A stretch of DNA of 37,285 nt, from positions 1-37,285 of the forward strand of contig JAGBOP010000003.1 in NCBI GenBank assembly GCA_017633835.1, in the 5' to 3' direction. Shown piece by piece: positions 8,988 through 20,188 of this stretch (its first letter is position 1; every line of letters starts with the position of its first letter). The position numbers and the translations under genes are program-made. A model generated the notes under the pieces. The model ran no database searches. It worked only from the letters and a program-made list of their open reading frames with translations, and had not been told where the DNA came from. Source of the stretch: a bacterium. Lineage in GTDB: Bacteria; Bacillota_I; Bacilli_A; Mycoplasmatales; Mycoplasmoidaceae.

Positions 8988-11900
8988 ATGAGTGAAAACG
9001 CTAAGAAAGTTACTTCAAAAAAGAAAAAAATTATTGTTAGTGCCGTTGCCATTGGGGCAGCTGCTTTTACTGCTGCATTAATTGCCGGTAGTGTTGCATC
9101 CACCCAAGTTTCCAAAACGGTGCAAGCATCTACTAGTGCCATTATGACTTCTAATCCCACCCCATTAAAAGCGGGGGGTAGTGTAAGTGCAAAAATTGAC
9201 GCATTAAGTCCAGTTGCTTTTAACAAAGCTTCTAACATTAACCCTAATTCCACTTTAGTTGCTACTACCAATGCTGGTAATAGTTCATCTGTTTTTTCCG
9301 AAGTAGTTGATGAACTAAACCAATGCAGTTTCCCTTGATTAACCGTTTTTGAAGATAATAATTTAATTATCCAAAACTACGAATTAGCTACTCCTGCTAC
9401 TTTTGATAACAGCACGCTAGAATTTGCTGCGTTCCAAATTTCCAATCCTAATAAAGATAGCGTGCAATTTAATTATTATTCATCTGCCAAAGATAAAGCA
9501 AGTGTTGATCTTAATCAAAATCAATCCATTTGGGTTTATGCCAACCAAGATGGAGGAGTTAGTGTATGTTCTGATGCAGTATTACCAACAAGCATTACTA
9601 ACACCTTTAGTGCTAAAACCGTTCTTTATAGCATTACTGATTTAAACAATGCTTACACTAAAACTACTAACACCAAGACCAATACTACTACTTATTCAAC
9701 CCCAAAATCTCCTTATACTTCCCCCTTACAAGTGGCAAGTAATTACATTAATGAATATGGGCAACAAATCATTACCCAAGATGTGTTCAACTTGTTTAAC
9801 TGACTAGATAAAGGTCAAGAAATTACTTACATGCAAAATGGGCAACCATTAGCCACCTTTGCTTTCCAAGGTTTAAACATTTCCTTACTAAATCCGGGGG
9901 ATGTAACATTTACTCCATCAACTGCTACTACTCCTGCTCAATTTAGTATTAACCACGGAATTACCGGTCAAATTAATGTTTATGTAGACTCCATTAAAAC
10001 TACGTTACACTTAACCATTAATAACAGTAGTAAACTTACTTTTAACATTACTCCTTTATTAATGTGAGAACAAGATGGTAAACTACAAACTAGTCCAGAA
10101 ATTAGCACTAATACGCTTGCTGGTACCACCTTTAATACCAGCATGCTAAATTCAACTTATCCATCAGATTTAAAAGGAGTGCATTTAGGTTATAGTATTA
10201 ACGCTGCTAACGCTCAAAGTGAATTAAGTTTGTATAATGGTTCAGCTCCATTCAAACTAGAAAAAATTGCTTATTCTTATTTGTTTTATTATTACTGAAT
10301 GGCGAACCGCCAAATTACTTCCACTGCTTTTAAATCCGCTAATACTACTTATTTAACTTCGGCTAAAAATGACGATTGATTCGGTTTAAAAACTCCTTAT
10401 AAAACTACCTTTGGTTCGATTTATGACGCTGGAAACATTGATTTACAAGGTAAAACCTACATTCCTAAAACGTGAGTAAAAGCTTTTAGTAGTGATAATG
10501 ATTTACAAACTAATGCCACGGTTAATCTTGCTCAAAACTATCCCGAAATTGACCAATATGTACATAACAATTTAAGTTTATTTACTAGTGGTAAAAAAGT
10601 CAATGATTTAATCGTTACGCAAGCAAGTAATCCAACCCTATTTAAATTATTATTAGACCAAACTGGATTTGCTGATATTAATCCTAGTTTAGCAGTTAGT
10701 CAATTTAACATTAACTTAGTAGAAATTAACAACATTGTTACTGTTAATGTTACTAACGCTTTAGTTTACAATAAAGCATACTATTTAGCATATGTAGCTG
10801 GTAATAAAGATGAAGCATCAGTAAACTCCACCATTTATTACTTAATTAGTCATTATGATGGGGGAACTTGATATTATCCAATTTATCCAGTTCCAAATCC
10901 ATCTTATGGAGTTAATGTACCATTAAGCATCACTTTATATATTGATAGCAACCAAATTCCAACTACTACTTCCTTAAATAATGATAGTTCCACCATGGCA
11001 TTTTCCATGAACTTCATGGATATTTGCCCTGCTACTTATGTTTCTAGTCAAGCTATTTATAGTGAAATTAATCAAGAACAAAGTGCTGCAAGTACTACAA
11101 CAAAAAATAGTACTACTAAAGATAGTAAGCAAATTAACTATAGTGATTTAATTAGTACTTATTTATACCAACAACTAGTTAAACAAAATCCTATTTTTGC
11201 TTCTTTTAGTATGAGTAATGTCCAATATTCAGTTAATAGTAGTAATAACACTTTAACAGTAAGTAGTTTTCAATTATCAAATACTACCAGTAAAGAAATT
11301 AACTTGTATTTAAACGGAGCACTATATAACTTTGCTCCGTTTGAACAAAACTTTAGTGTTACTAACTTCCCAATCATGATTTATGGCTTTACCCAAACCA
11401 TTAGTTTAAATCCGCAAGTAAGTGTTAAAGATAGTAACTATCCAAACTTATTAATGAATAACTTTGAACTTAATGGGGGTAATAATCCTAATAATACTCA
11501 TAACGTCATGATGCGTAAAGCCCTAAGTAGTTTAATTACCAATAACTTATTGCAAGTACAAAATTATACAGCTCGCGTTGATGGTCAATCATTAGTAATT
11601 GATAGTTTAACGTTACAAAATAATAGTACGTTATCAAATTATTTATTAAACACTGAAGGTGGTACCCAACAATTAATCTTAATGGGAAGTACATACTCTT
11701 ACGGTGGGGGTAATGATCTATTAAGTGAATTAATTAACTTTAAGAGTCAATTAAGTCCTTCTAACCAAGATGTTATGAATCAATATCTAGCTGAATGTAA
11801 TACTTGGTTAGGTACGTTAACTACGCAAGATATTCAAAACGATTTTGAATTAATGGGACAAGTGCACCAATTCAGTACCAACATGCCATCGCAAACGACT

Positions 11901-13331
11901 TTAAATTACACTAATTATTCTGTCAAAATTTCTAATTATAATCCAACTGCTCATACCGCAGTTTTAAATGAAATGAACTGGGATGTTAATGGAACTGCTG
12001 TAACTGGTATTAGTATTGTTCCTACGGTTGCATTAAGTGTTACTTTACAACAAACAAGTCCAGTCCCATTTAAATTAATTCCAATGGTCTTTTACATGAA
12101 GCAAGGCACTGCTTATTCATATCCGCAACTTGTACCAAGTGCTACTGAACAAATTAGCATTAGTGGAGTTACCAAAGATGTAGCAGTATCTACATCCTTA
12201 AATTATGATGATGCTCCAAATATTAACGATATTACGGATATTAAATATGGTTACTTCCTTGAACCAGGTTCGAGTGCATTTTCATCGCAATATGCTGGTA
12301 ATGGATTGGCATTAAAACTGGGTGGAACTGATGCTACATATAAACCAAGTTTAAATATTTCCTATGCCTTTTATAATTTTGCAATGTTATATCACTATAA
12401 TGATGGATCGATTATTACGCCAACTTCTAGTAATTTAGCATATGGAAGCACTGCTTCCAAAGTAGCAGGAGCCATTACCATTAACACCAATGGTATTAAT
12501 CCTTATGGAGCAGTTACTTGGGATTTAAATGATGTTAATTTAAAAACTAATAGTGTTAGCAACTTTGTCGAACTATATAACTACATTACTGATTCAGCTA
12601 ATTTTGCTGCCATGACTATTTCGATGGGTTTACCAAGTGGCGTAAGTGTAGGACAAATGACATTATTAAGCAGCAATACCATTAACAGTATTGTCTTTAA
12701 TAATACAAGCGATATTACTTACAAAATTGTGCAAACAATTGATGGAGTTAGTTATGCTGACTTTATTTATCCAGGTGAAAATAACCAAACTGTATTATTT
12801 GGTGCAAAGAATGCTCCAAGCATTAAAGTAAATGGTAGTGATGTTTCTACCACTAGCAGTGTAAATTTAACTACTGAAGTTAATGATAATCAATCATATG
12901 CAGTTGATTATTTAAATGCTACTAGATACCTTGATGATGAATACGGTCTACTATATGGTTGATTTATGACTAGTTCAACGAAAGCTAATTGGTATGGTTG
13001 ATTTAATTCGCACTTTACCAACGGGGCATGAGCTGTTGGTTCAAAATACACCTTTACCATGGATCAACCAACTTGAAGTGAATACATTGATAGTTGATTT
13101 ACTGATGGAGTAAGAACCATTCATTTAAGTTGATTCCCTGGCATGATGGGATTTAACAGCACTATTGTTGGATTAACTACTGGGTATAAAGTTTATGTTA
13201 CTGATGGATATGGTCATGGACAATTAGTAGTTAGTGGAGTGGAAATTAATGGTACTTGAATTGATAATTTAAGTATTACCATTAATCCTGGTAATGCGTT
13301 CTGACTATTTGGTGGAGACTGAGATATTTAG
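8988..13331 (+). CDS. Very large surface protein, Ser/Thr/Asn-rich, N-terminally anchored
   Basis: This is one frame of 1,447 residues when UGA is read as Trp. The N-terminus has a lysine cluster (residues 6-14) and a hydrophobic stretch at 15-37 (IIVSAVAIG... to GSVAS). There is no lipobox Cys, so it is either an uncleaved anchor or a Sec signal. The rest is low in charge, rich in Ser, Thr, Asn, Gln and Tyr, and predicted to be mostly beta strands. Similar strand patterns recur, for example near residues 745-775 (VQYSVNSSNNTLTVSSFQL) and 859-889 (YTARVDGQSLVIDSLTLQ), suggesting diverged beta-domain repeats. The C-terminus is rich in Trp and Gly. The ribosome site AGGAGG is the strongest in the window. 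An adhesin or surface-coat role is inferred; I recognise no family. The next gene, 17 bases on, encodes a membrane protein. Confidence 0.85.
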
Positions 13332-13348
13332 GGTTGTAAATAATTAAT

Positions 13349-14497
13349 ATGGAAGATCAAAATTTGTCAACACCAAATAGTAATGAGCCAGCAAACTTGC
13401 AACCAAGTCATGTAAGTAATGATGAAGTTATCCAAACAACTACAAAAGATACAACTGAAAATGCGACGGCAGATTCAAATGCATTAGTAACTAGTCGCAA
13501 GTTTCGGATTCGCAAATTAAAACATACTAGTTCAAAACGTTTTGAACGAAGATATAACCGGTTGCATGTTTATTTATCAAAACCCCACGTACACTTTGAA
13601 TTATTAATCGCTGGCTTTATTTGCACTATTATCTTTTTAATCTTTAGCATGATTTTGCTTTTTACTCCTTCGTTTATTACCAATGGGACGTATGTACCCC
13701 AACAACAATTCTTTAATCCTTATGTAGGGCAAGCTAATCAATCAACGTTGCAAGCTTATGCCTTTAATTTTGGGTTGTATCATTATGTGTTTTATGTAAG
13801 TCCGGTAAAAGGAAACCAATTAGAAGTAATCATTACTGATGTGAATGGATTACCAAAAATCTTAGGAACATTTGTGGGTCCTTTGTTTAATTGGTATGGG
13901 ATTGTTTATGTGTGCTTTGAAGCATTTATTCTTGCCTTTGTAATTGGAACTTTAATTATTTTTGCTAAATATAATCGCTTCTTAAAATATGATGTGCATG
14001 CTAACAAGATTCGGCAATATTTTCTAGCTTGCTTTGGTTTAATTATTAGTGCCATCATTTTAGGGGGAGTCATTACTGAAGTTAACGTCATTCCCGGTGT
14101 ACCATTCTTACAATCAATTTTAGTTAAGTTAGCACCAGAATTAACTTATCCACCCGTTAAAGTAAGTGGGGGAGCAGTTAATAGTGCGTTAATTGAAAAA
14201 TATATTGCTGACTTAAATATTAATGGAAAGGGAATTAATTTCCCATTAGCGGTATTTGCTACCATTCAAATGCGTTATGTTCAATTACCAAGCATTAATA
14301 ATGGTAATCCTGCGTTTTGATTTAAGTTTGCTAATTCCTGATGAAGTTGAATCTTTGTGGCAATTTACATTGCCATTATGATTGCATGCATTGTGCTATT
14401 AGCACTGCTTTACAACAACACTAAAAAGCACAAGATTGTCATTGAAACTTTGACTAATGAAAATTTAGCAAGTGAAATGAAGAAATATACTAAATAA
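13349..14497 (+). CDS. Hypothetical four-helix membrane protein
   Basis: This is a 382-residue protein of no recognised family. It has an N-terminal Ser/Thr/Asn-rich tail (1-50) and a strongly basic stretch (50-72, with RKFRIRKLKHTSSKRFERRY). Four hydrophobic helices lie at about 84-106, 181-207, 222-245 and 333-356, with external-looking loops between. UGA at 14318-14320 is Trp; the frame then continues through FKFANSWWSWIF to the TAA. The positive-inside pattern puts the N-terminus in the cytoplasm. It follows the large surface protein by 17 bases and ends in front of a terminator, so the two are probably co-transcribed. It may help to present or anchor the surface protein, but this is only context. 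Confidence 0.8.
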
Positions 14498-14512
14498 TTT
14501 AAAATAAATAAG

Positions 14513-14549
14513 AAATTATCTTAATAGTTATTGTTAAGATAATTTTTTT
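14513..14549 (+). terminator. Rho-independent terminator after the surface-protein operon
   Basis: A perfect 12-bp A+T-rich stem AAATTATCTTAA / TTAAGATAATTT with a 9-base loop runs directly into a T-run. It separates the surface-protein unit from the pgk operon. Confidence 0.85.
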
Positions 14550-14593
14550 ATGTAAAATATTAACAATTTCACAAATTAAAAGGAAAGTAAAAA

Positions 14594-16549
14594 ATGGAAT
14601 TAAATTACAAAACCGTTTATGATCTTGATTTAAGAAATAAATTAGTAATCTTAAGACTTGATTTAAACGTGCCTATTTTTGCTAATAAAATTTTAGACCA
14701 AACTAGAATTGATGCAAGTTTACCAACTTTACAATACTTACTTGCTCAAAACGATAAAATCGTGGTGTTAAGTCACCTTGGTCGGATTTACAGCATTGAT
14801 GATATTAATGACAATACCAAAACTTTGTTACCTGTTGTTAAATTAATGCAAGAAAAATTACCGGGAGTTACCATTAAATTTTGTGCCTCCCAAGATTTAA
14901 AGGAAATTGCTAAGCAAGTAAGTGAATTGCAACCAAAAGAAATTTTAGTACTTGAAAATACCAGATACTTTAATATTGATGCCAATAAGCAATTAGTTAA
15001 CTTGGAAAGTGAAGGTAAGGATGAACTTGCCAAATTCTATGCTTCACTAGGAGATGTTTATATTAATGATGCTTTTGCGACTGTGCACCGTGATCATGCA
15101 TCCAATGCCAAAATTGCTAAATATCAACCGGTTAATGCCATTGGGTTATTAATGCAAAAAGAATTAAGTACGTTAAGTAAAATTCTTGACCACCCTGAAC
15201 ACCCCTTTGTTGCTATTTTTGGGGGTGGGAAGGTTCGTGATAAAATTCCGCTAATTGAAAAATTATTAGATAAAGCTGATAAAGTGATTATTAGCGGGGG
15301 ATTAACTTATACGTTTGCTAAAGCCATGGGTCACAACGTGGGTATTAGTAAAACTGAAGACGAATTATTTGACACGGTTCGCAAAATTTTAAAATCTGAT
15401 AAAAAGCACAAGATTGTGTTAGCTGATGATGCGATGTGTGTACCAGAATATGCTGATATTGCTGGTAAACCAATTGACATTGGTAGTGATGAATTTGATG
15501 GAGTGATGGGACTTGATATTGGTCCTAAAACTGCTAAAAAATATGAAAAGGTATTACGTGATGCTAAAACCGTGTTTTACAATGGTCCATTAGGCGTAAC
15601 TGAATTTGTTAACTTCCAACAAGGTACCAAATCCTTATTTGATATTTTGGCAAAATTAACTAAGAGTGGAGCAAAAGTAGTCATTGGGGGCGGAGATTCT
15701 GCAAGTGCTGCAGTTAACTTTGGTTATAAAGATAAATTCACCTTTATTTCCACTGGTGGTGGTGCTAGCATGGGATATTTGGAAGGTAAAGACTTACCAG
15801 GTTTAGCCTTCATGGATAAAAAAGGACTAACACCACATATTGGTGCTCCTAAAGATAAGATTGCTAAAGCAGTCATTATGTGTGGTGATCCACTTCGAGC
15901 AAAATGAATGGCAGAAACCTTTTTAACTAATTGCACGATGGTAACTGACATTCGGGGCATGATGGGATTTAGTGGCTATTATAAGAAGCACTTTGTTACC
16001 ATCATGGGTCATGGCATGGGTATTCCATCAATTGGCATTTATAGTTATGAATTATTTAAATTCTATGGGGTTGAACTGATTGTTAGATTAGGTACAGCTG
16101 GAGCATTAAGAAAAGACATTAATGTTGGTAGTTTATTATTAGCTAAAGAAGTATATAGTGAATCAAATTATGTCAACGAATTAGGACTTACTGTACCAAA
16201 TCACATTATTAAGTTAAATCCAAAATTAAAAGCATTAGCAATTGATAGTGCTAATAAACTAAAAATTGGGTTAATTCCAGCTAATATCATTACAACTGAT
16301 TGCTTTTATACAGTTCTTTCTCCAGAAGAATTAAGTAAAAAAGATCATTGTGCTGGAGTTGAAATGGAAAGTTTTGGTTTATATGCTAATGCCAAAAAAT
16401 TACGCAAGCACGCAATTTCTATTCTAACTGTCTCTGATAATTCAATTACTAATGAAACAATGCCAGCAATTAACCGCCAAATTTCTTTAGTTGACATGAG
16501 TAAATTAGGATTAGAAATAATTAAAGAATATTTAAAAAATAGTTTATAA
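14594..16549 (+). CDS. pgk-deoD: In-frame fusion of phosphoglycerate kinase and DeoD-type purine nucleoside phosphorylase
   Basis: This is a single 651-residue frame. Residues 1-406 are a complete PGK: LRLDLNVPI, SHLGR, LENTRYF, INDAFATVHRDHASN, FGGGKVRDKI, the GPKT segment, FYNGPLGVTEF, GGGDSASA and STGGGASMGYLEGK, so catalytic and phosphate-binding arginines and lysine are kept. Residues 407-651 are a complete DeoD: TPHIGAP, GDPLRAK, IRGMMGF, GHGMGIPS, RLGTAGAL, GVEMESFG, TVSDNS with the catalytic Asp, and INRQ with the catalytic Arg. No stop lies between them. The codon after GDPLRAK is UGA, at a position where DeoD proteins have an aromatic residue, so it is Trp. Met407 (ATG 15812) could also allow a separate DeoD product, but it has no good ribosome site. 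PGK makes ATP in glycolysis; DeoD phosphorolyses purine nucleosides to base and ribose-1-phosphate. The ribosome site AAAGGAAAG precedes the ATG. It is the first gene of the seven-gene operon. Confidence 0.93.
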
Positions 16550-16562
16550 TATTTCTTGTTTA

Positions 16563-16574
16563 GTTAGTACTAAC
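16563..16574 (+). promoter_or_regulatory. Perfect 12-base palindrome before the Cys-rich gene
   Basis: GTTAGTACTAAC is exactly self-complementary and lies in the 49-base gap between pgk-deoD and the Cys-rich gene. It has no T-run, so it is not a typical terminator. It could be an operator or an mRNA processing hairpin, and I cannot assign a regulator. Confidence 0.35.
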
Positions 16575-16598
16575 AAAAATTTACAGAAAGGTATAAAT

Positions 16599-17072
16599 AT
16601 GAGAAAGTTTTTTATCACCCCAGATGATCGATTATTAGAAATCGACTCTCCTTATAGTTTGACGAAGACAAACTTAAAGGAATATCCAGTAAAAACTAGC
16701 ACTGATGCTACTGCTGAATACATGCCAGTTATTACTAAGAACGAATTTGGATACACCATTAAGGTAAACGAACCAGCTTGTTCTTGTGAAGAAAAGGAAT
16801 GCAACGAATGCGAAGACAAGTGCTGTTCCGAAGAAAGTTGCGAAGAATCTTCTTGCTCTTCTGATAGTGCAGAAGAATGCGAAGGTTGCTGCAACCGTGT
16901 TGTTTTCATCGAATTAGATGTTGACGGTTTACGTATGAAGAGATATTTGGGAGATCACGAACATCCAGAAGTAACCTTCCACATTCCTCACGGTAAAATC
17001 GCAGTTGCTTATGCATACTCCACCAAAGGTGGTCTATGAATGAGCACTCTAAAAGATGATGAAGATAAGTAA
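16599..17072 (+). CDS. Small acidic cysteine-rich protein
   Basis: This is a 157-residue protein I do not recognise. An ordinary N-terminal part (1-58) and a C-terminal strand-rich part (99-157, VVFIELDVDGLRMKRYLG) flank a very acidic segment with 11 cysteines at residues 61, 63, 68, 71, 75, 76, 81, 86, 94, 97 and 98, spaced in CxC, CxxC and CC patterns. This resembles a metal-binding or metallothionein-like insert. UGA after KGGL is Trp, and the frame runs 10 residues further. The gene uses many C-ending codons (TGC, TTC, AAC), as the catalase gene does, which hints at high expression. The ribosome site AGAAAGG lies at normal distance. The next gene overlaps its end. Confidence 0.85.
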
Positions 17073-18459
17073 TTTATCTAATCAATCGATACAACAATTA
17101 ATTAATAACAAAAAAGATGGGATCGTTTTAGGTCAAAACGATTTCTCTTTTTTTATATCAACTCTTTTAAAGAAAAATCAACCGTGAGCAATTGGTAGTT
17201 TTGTTAGCACCTTAGATCTCAAAGGATTAAATCTTGATGAATGTGTGGCGTTTATTAATGCAATTCAAGCAACGATTAAAGCTGAGCTAGCAAATTGGGA
17301 TGAAGTCGATAATAATAATGAAAAAGCCGTCGTATTAGATTATCTTAACGTCAACGAAATGGGTGATAGTTTACCTTTAATCATTGGACCACTACTGCAA
17401 GAATTTAACGTTAAGTTTCACTACACGTATGCAGCAGTTCCTTATGGTTTTATTGGAACTTTATTTGATAAATTAGAAACCATAGGGGTAACTGGGGAAA
17501 TTCCTTACATTAAAAAATCGATTTTATCTGACCCCCAAAACCAATTAATTTACCAAAAAATCAACCATTTAGTACCTGCTTTTGCTAGTTTAATGCAATT
17601 ATTTAATGATTGTGCGTGCCAAAACATCATGCTTTATTTATGTGCAGCTTTGGCATTAAAGTTTTGATCCAATAACCATGTTTTGATTATTAACTTAAAG
17701 TTTGGTAATTGTGCTTACATTAAAAATATTAATGAAGCCAAAAAAATTGGGCAATTAGTCATTGACATTGCCAATAAATTTAATAAAAAAGTCATTATCT
17801 TTTTAACAAGTAGTGATAACGTGTTAGATCGTTACATTGGTAGTGCTTTAGAAATTAAAAAAGTCACTGACTTTTTTAGTAATTACAAAGATTGACCATT
17901 TTATACCAAGTTAATTAAAAAGATTATTAGCGAAATTTTATACCGCCTCAACCTCAATATTAACAAGCAAACAACCGAAGATAAAGTGGAAGAATTACTA
18001 GCTAATAAAAAAGCATTAATTGCTTTTCAACGTTTAGTGGTTAAACAAAAAGGGTACGATTTGATTAAATTTAATAACTTTCGGATTAATAAATATTTTG
18101 TTCCCAAATATAAAACCCTCATTAATGCTACTCAAGATGGTTTTATTGAATTAGTAGATTATAATCAACTTTATCATTTATGCGAACAACTTCGGATTTA
18201 TAAAAGTAAGGATGAAAAACTTGATTCCCAAGCTGGGATTCAATTTAATAAACTAGGGGGGGATCAAGTGAAAAAAGATGATTTAATTGCCACACTTTAT
18301 AGTTCGCAAAAGATTAGCAAAGATATAATAAATACCTTCATTGAAAATATTAAGTACTACGATAAACGCGAACAATTTACGATTAAGAATTATTTACAAG
18401 ATGTAAATGATAACTTAAACTTAATTAAAGTTAATCGTGACCTTAAGAATAAAGAATAG
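17056..18459 (+). CDS. Thymidine-phosphorylase (DeoA) homologue lacking catalytic motifs
   Basis: This is a 467-residue protein (ATGATG start, 17056 or 17059) that overlaps the Cys-rich gene by about 17 bases. By eye it aligns along most of DeoA: LINNKKDGIVL at the start, GDSLPLIIGPLL, IGTLFDKLETI, VLIINLKFGNCAYIKNINEA, DRYIGSALEIKKV, and KKALIAFQRLVVKQKGYD. The motifs that make the enzyme work are gone. The phosphate-binding KHSTGGVGD is LNVNEMGD-like here (DYLNVNEMGD), so the Lys and Ser are lost. The signature SGRGLGHTGGT is AAVPYGFIGTL. The Arg of the YATRD segment is lost. It is therefore probably not an active phosphorylase; a structural or regulatory role, or an altered substrate, is possible. 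Its place between DeoD and a phosphopentomutase-type gene matches mycoplasma deo clusters. Confidence 0.8.
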
Positions 18460-18473
18460 GAGAATAATAATTT

Positions 18474-20120
18474 ATGTTAGATAATGTGACCAACCGGATT
18501 TACCAAGTATGGATGAACCATCCCCGGGTGAACGCTGAACTAAAAACGGCTTTAATGGATATGGATGAAAGTGAAATCAAAGAAGTTTTTGATCAAAAAA
18601 CTTTAAAGTTTGGCACTGCTGGCGTACGCATGAAAATGGGGCCTGGGTACCAACGGTTTAATACTTTTACTTACCAAATGTTAACCGAAGGATTAGCTAA
18701 ACACTTGTTAAGCAAATATAAAGATAATAAGAATATTACTGTTGTCATTGGCCATGATAACCGCAAGAATTCTAGTCACTTTGCCCTTGTGTGTGCCAAA
18801 GTATTAAGTTCGTTTGGGATTAAAGTTTTCTTGTTTGAAAACAATGAATTAATGCCAACCCCCATTATTTCTTATACGGTCTTAGCATACAAGTGTAATG
18901 CGGGTATTAACATTACTGCTAGTCATAATCCCAAGATTTACAACGGTTTTAAGATTTATGGTTGTAACGGGGCACAAATTCTTGATGATGATGCTGATGA
19001 CATTATTGTTAATTGTCCCAGCTTTAGTGAAATTCTTGACCGCACTTACCAACTAGATAAAGCAAATATTTCTTATATTTCCCGTGATAACATTAACGAT
19101 TATTTTACAGCAGCTAAAAGTGCTTTAATTAATACACATCCCAACGTTAATAAGAACTTCCCGGTTGTTTTTACAGGTCATCATGGAACCTCAGTTAAAA
19201 AATTCCCACGTTTCTTAAAAATGCTTGGATATACTAACATCATTGATGTAGCTGAACAAAATGAATATGATTCCAATTTTACTTATAGTGCGGTAGTTAA
19301 TCCTGAAGAACCAAAGAGTTTTGATTTAGCTATTAAATATGCCAAGAAGAATAATGCTAAAATCATCATTGCAAATGACCCCGATGCAGACCGGATGGCT
19401 GTTGCCATTTACCATGATGATGAATGAAAATTTTTAAGTGGAAATGAACTAGGAATTATTTTTACTTATTATGTACTAAAGAATAAGAAATTTACTAAAC
19501 CTGCTTACATTGTGTCATCTTATGTATCAACCAACATGGTTGATTTAATTGCTAAAAAGTACGGTGCTAGTGTGCATCGTACTCCAACTGGTTTTAAATG
19601 AATGGGTAATTATGTATCAGAAAATGTTGATACTAGTTCACTAGTAGTGGCATTTGAAGAAGCAATTGGAGCTTTAAATAGTAGTATTGACCGGGATAAA
19701 GATGGTTTTCAAGCTGGGGCATTAGCACTTGAAATTTATTCCCAATTAATTAAAGATAATAAAGATTTTGTTGATTATTTAGATGAAATCTATAAGGAAT
19801 ATGGATATTGACAAGGTAAAACTTACAGTTTTGTCATTAAAGAAGATAATTGACAAGAAAAAGTTGACAAGATTTTGGACAAGTTATTGCAATTTAAAGA
19901 AGACCACGTGTTAAACCGGAAAATTACCAGTATTGCATACAACACCAAAGGAGGTTGTGTTGATTGATTATTAGAAGGTAATTCTTGAATTCGATTTAGA
20001 CGCAGTGGCACTGAACCAAAGTTTAAAATTTATTATAATTTATACGGTAATAGTTTATTTGAACTTGATAACGAAATCGGGGCATTAGATGCCTGATTCA
20101 AAAACTATTTACAACTATAA
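18474..20120 (+). CDS. manB: Phosphopentomutase/phosphoglucomutase-type alpha-phosphohexomutase
   Basis: This is a 548-residue alpha-D-phosphohexomutase, close in length to M. genitalium MG053. It has LKFGTAGVRMKMG at the N-terminus, the phosphoserine loop TASHNPKIYNGFKIY, the metal loop NDPDADRMA, the sugar loop FEEAIGA, and the C-terminal phosphate-binding RRSGTEPKFK. All key residues look intact. MG053-like enzymes sit in deo clusters and are thought to convert ribose-1-phosphate to ribose-5-phosphate, besides hexose phosphates. Here it would take the product of the DeoD half two genes upstream. The ribosome site TAGGAG overlaps the stop of the preceding gene, 12 bases before the ATG. UGA is Trp at several places, for example GFKWMGNY. 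Confidence 0.93.
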
Positions 20121-20188
20121 TTAATCACTTAATTTTTTAATAATTGATTAATTTAATTAATTAAAACTGGAAAGGAAAAAATAAACAA

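Noticed and set aside
8966..9271. Antisense open frame with Ala-rich hydrophobic product
   Set aside because: It mirrors the signal-anchor region of the surface-protein gene, has no ribosome site and no family resemblance.
15812..16549. Separate deoD gene starting at an internal ATG
   Set aside because: The upstream sequence lacks a ribosome site and no stop ends PGK before it. A fusion is the simplest reading, although internal initiation cannot be excluded.
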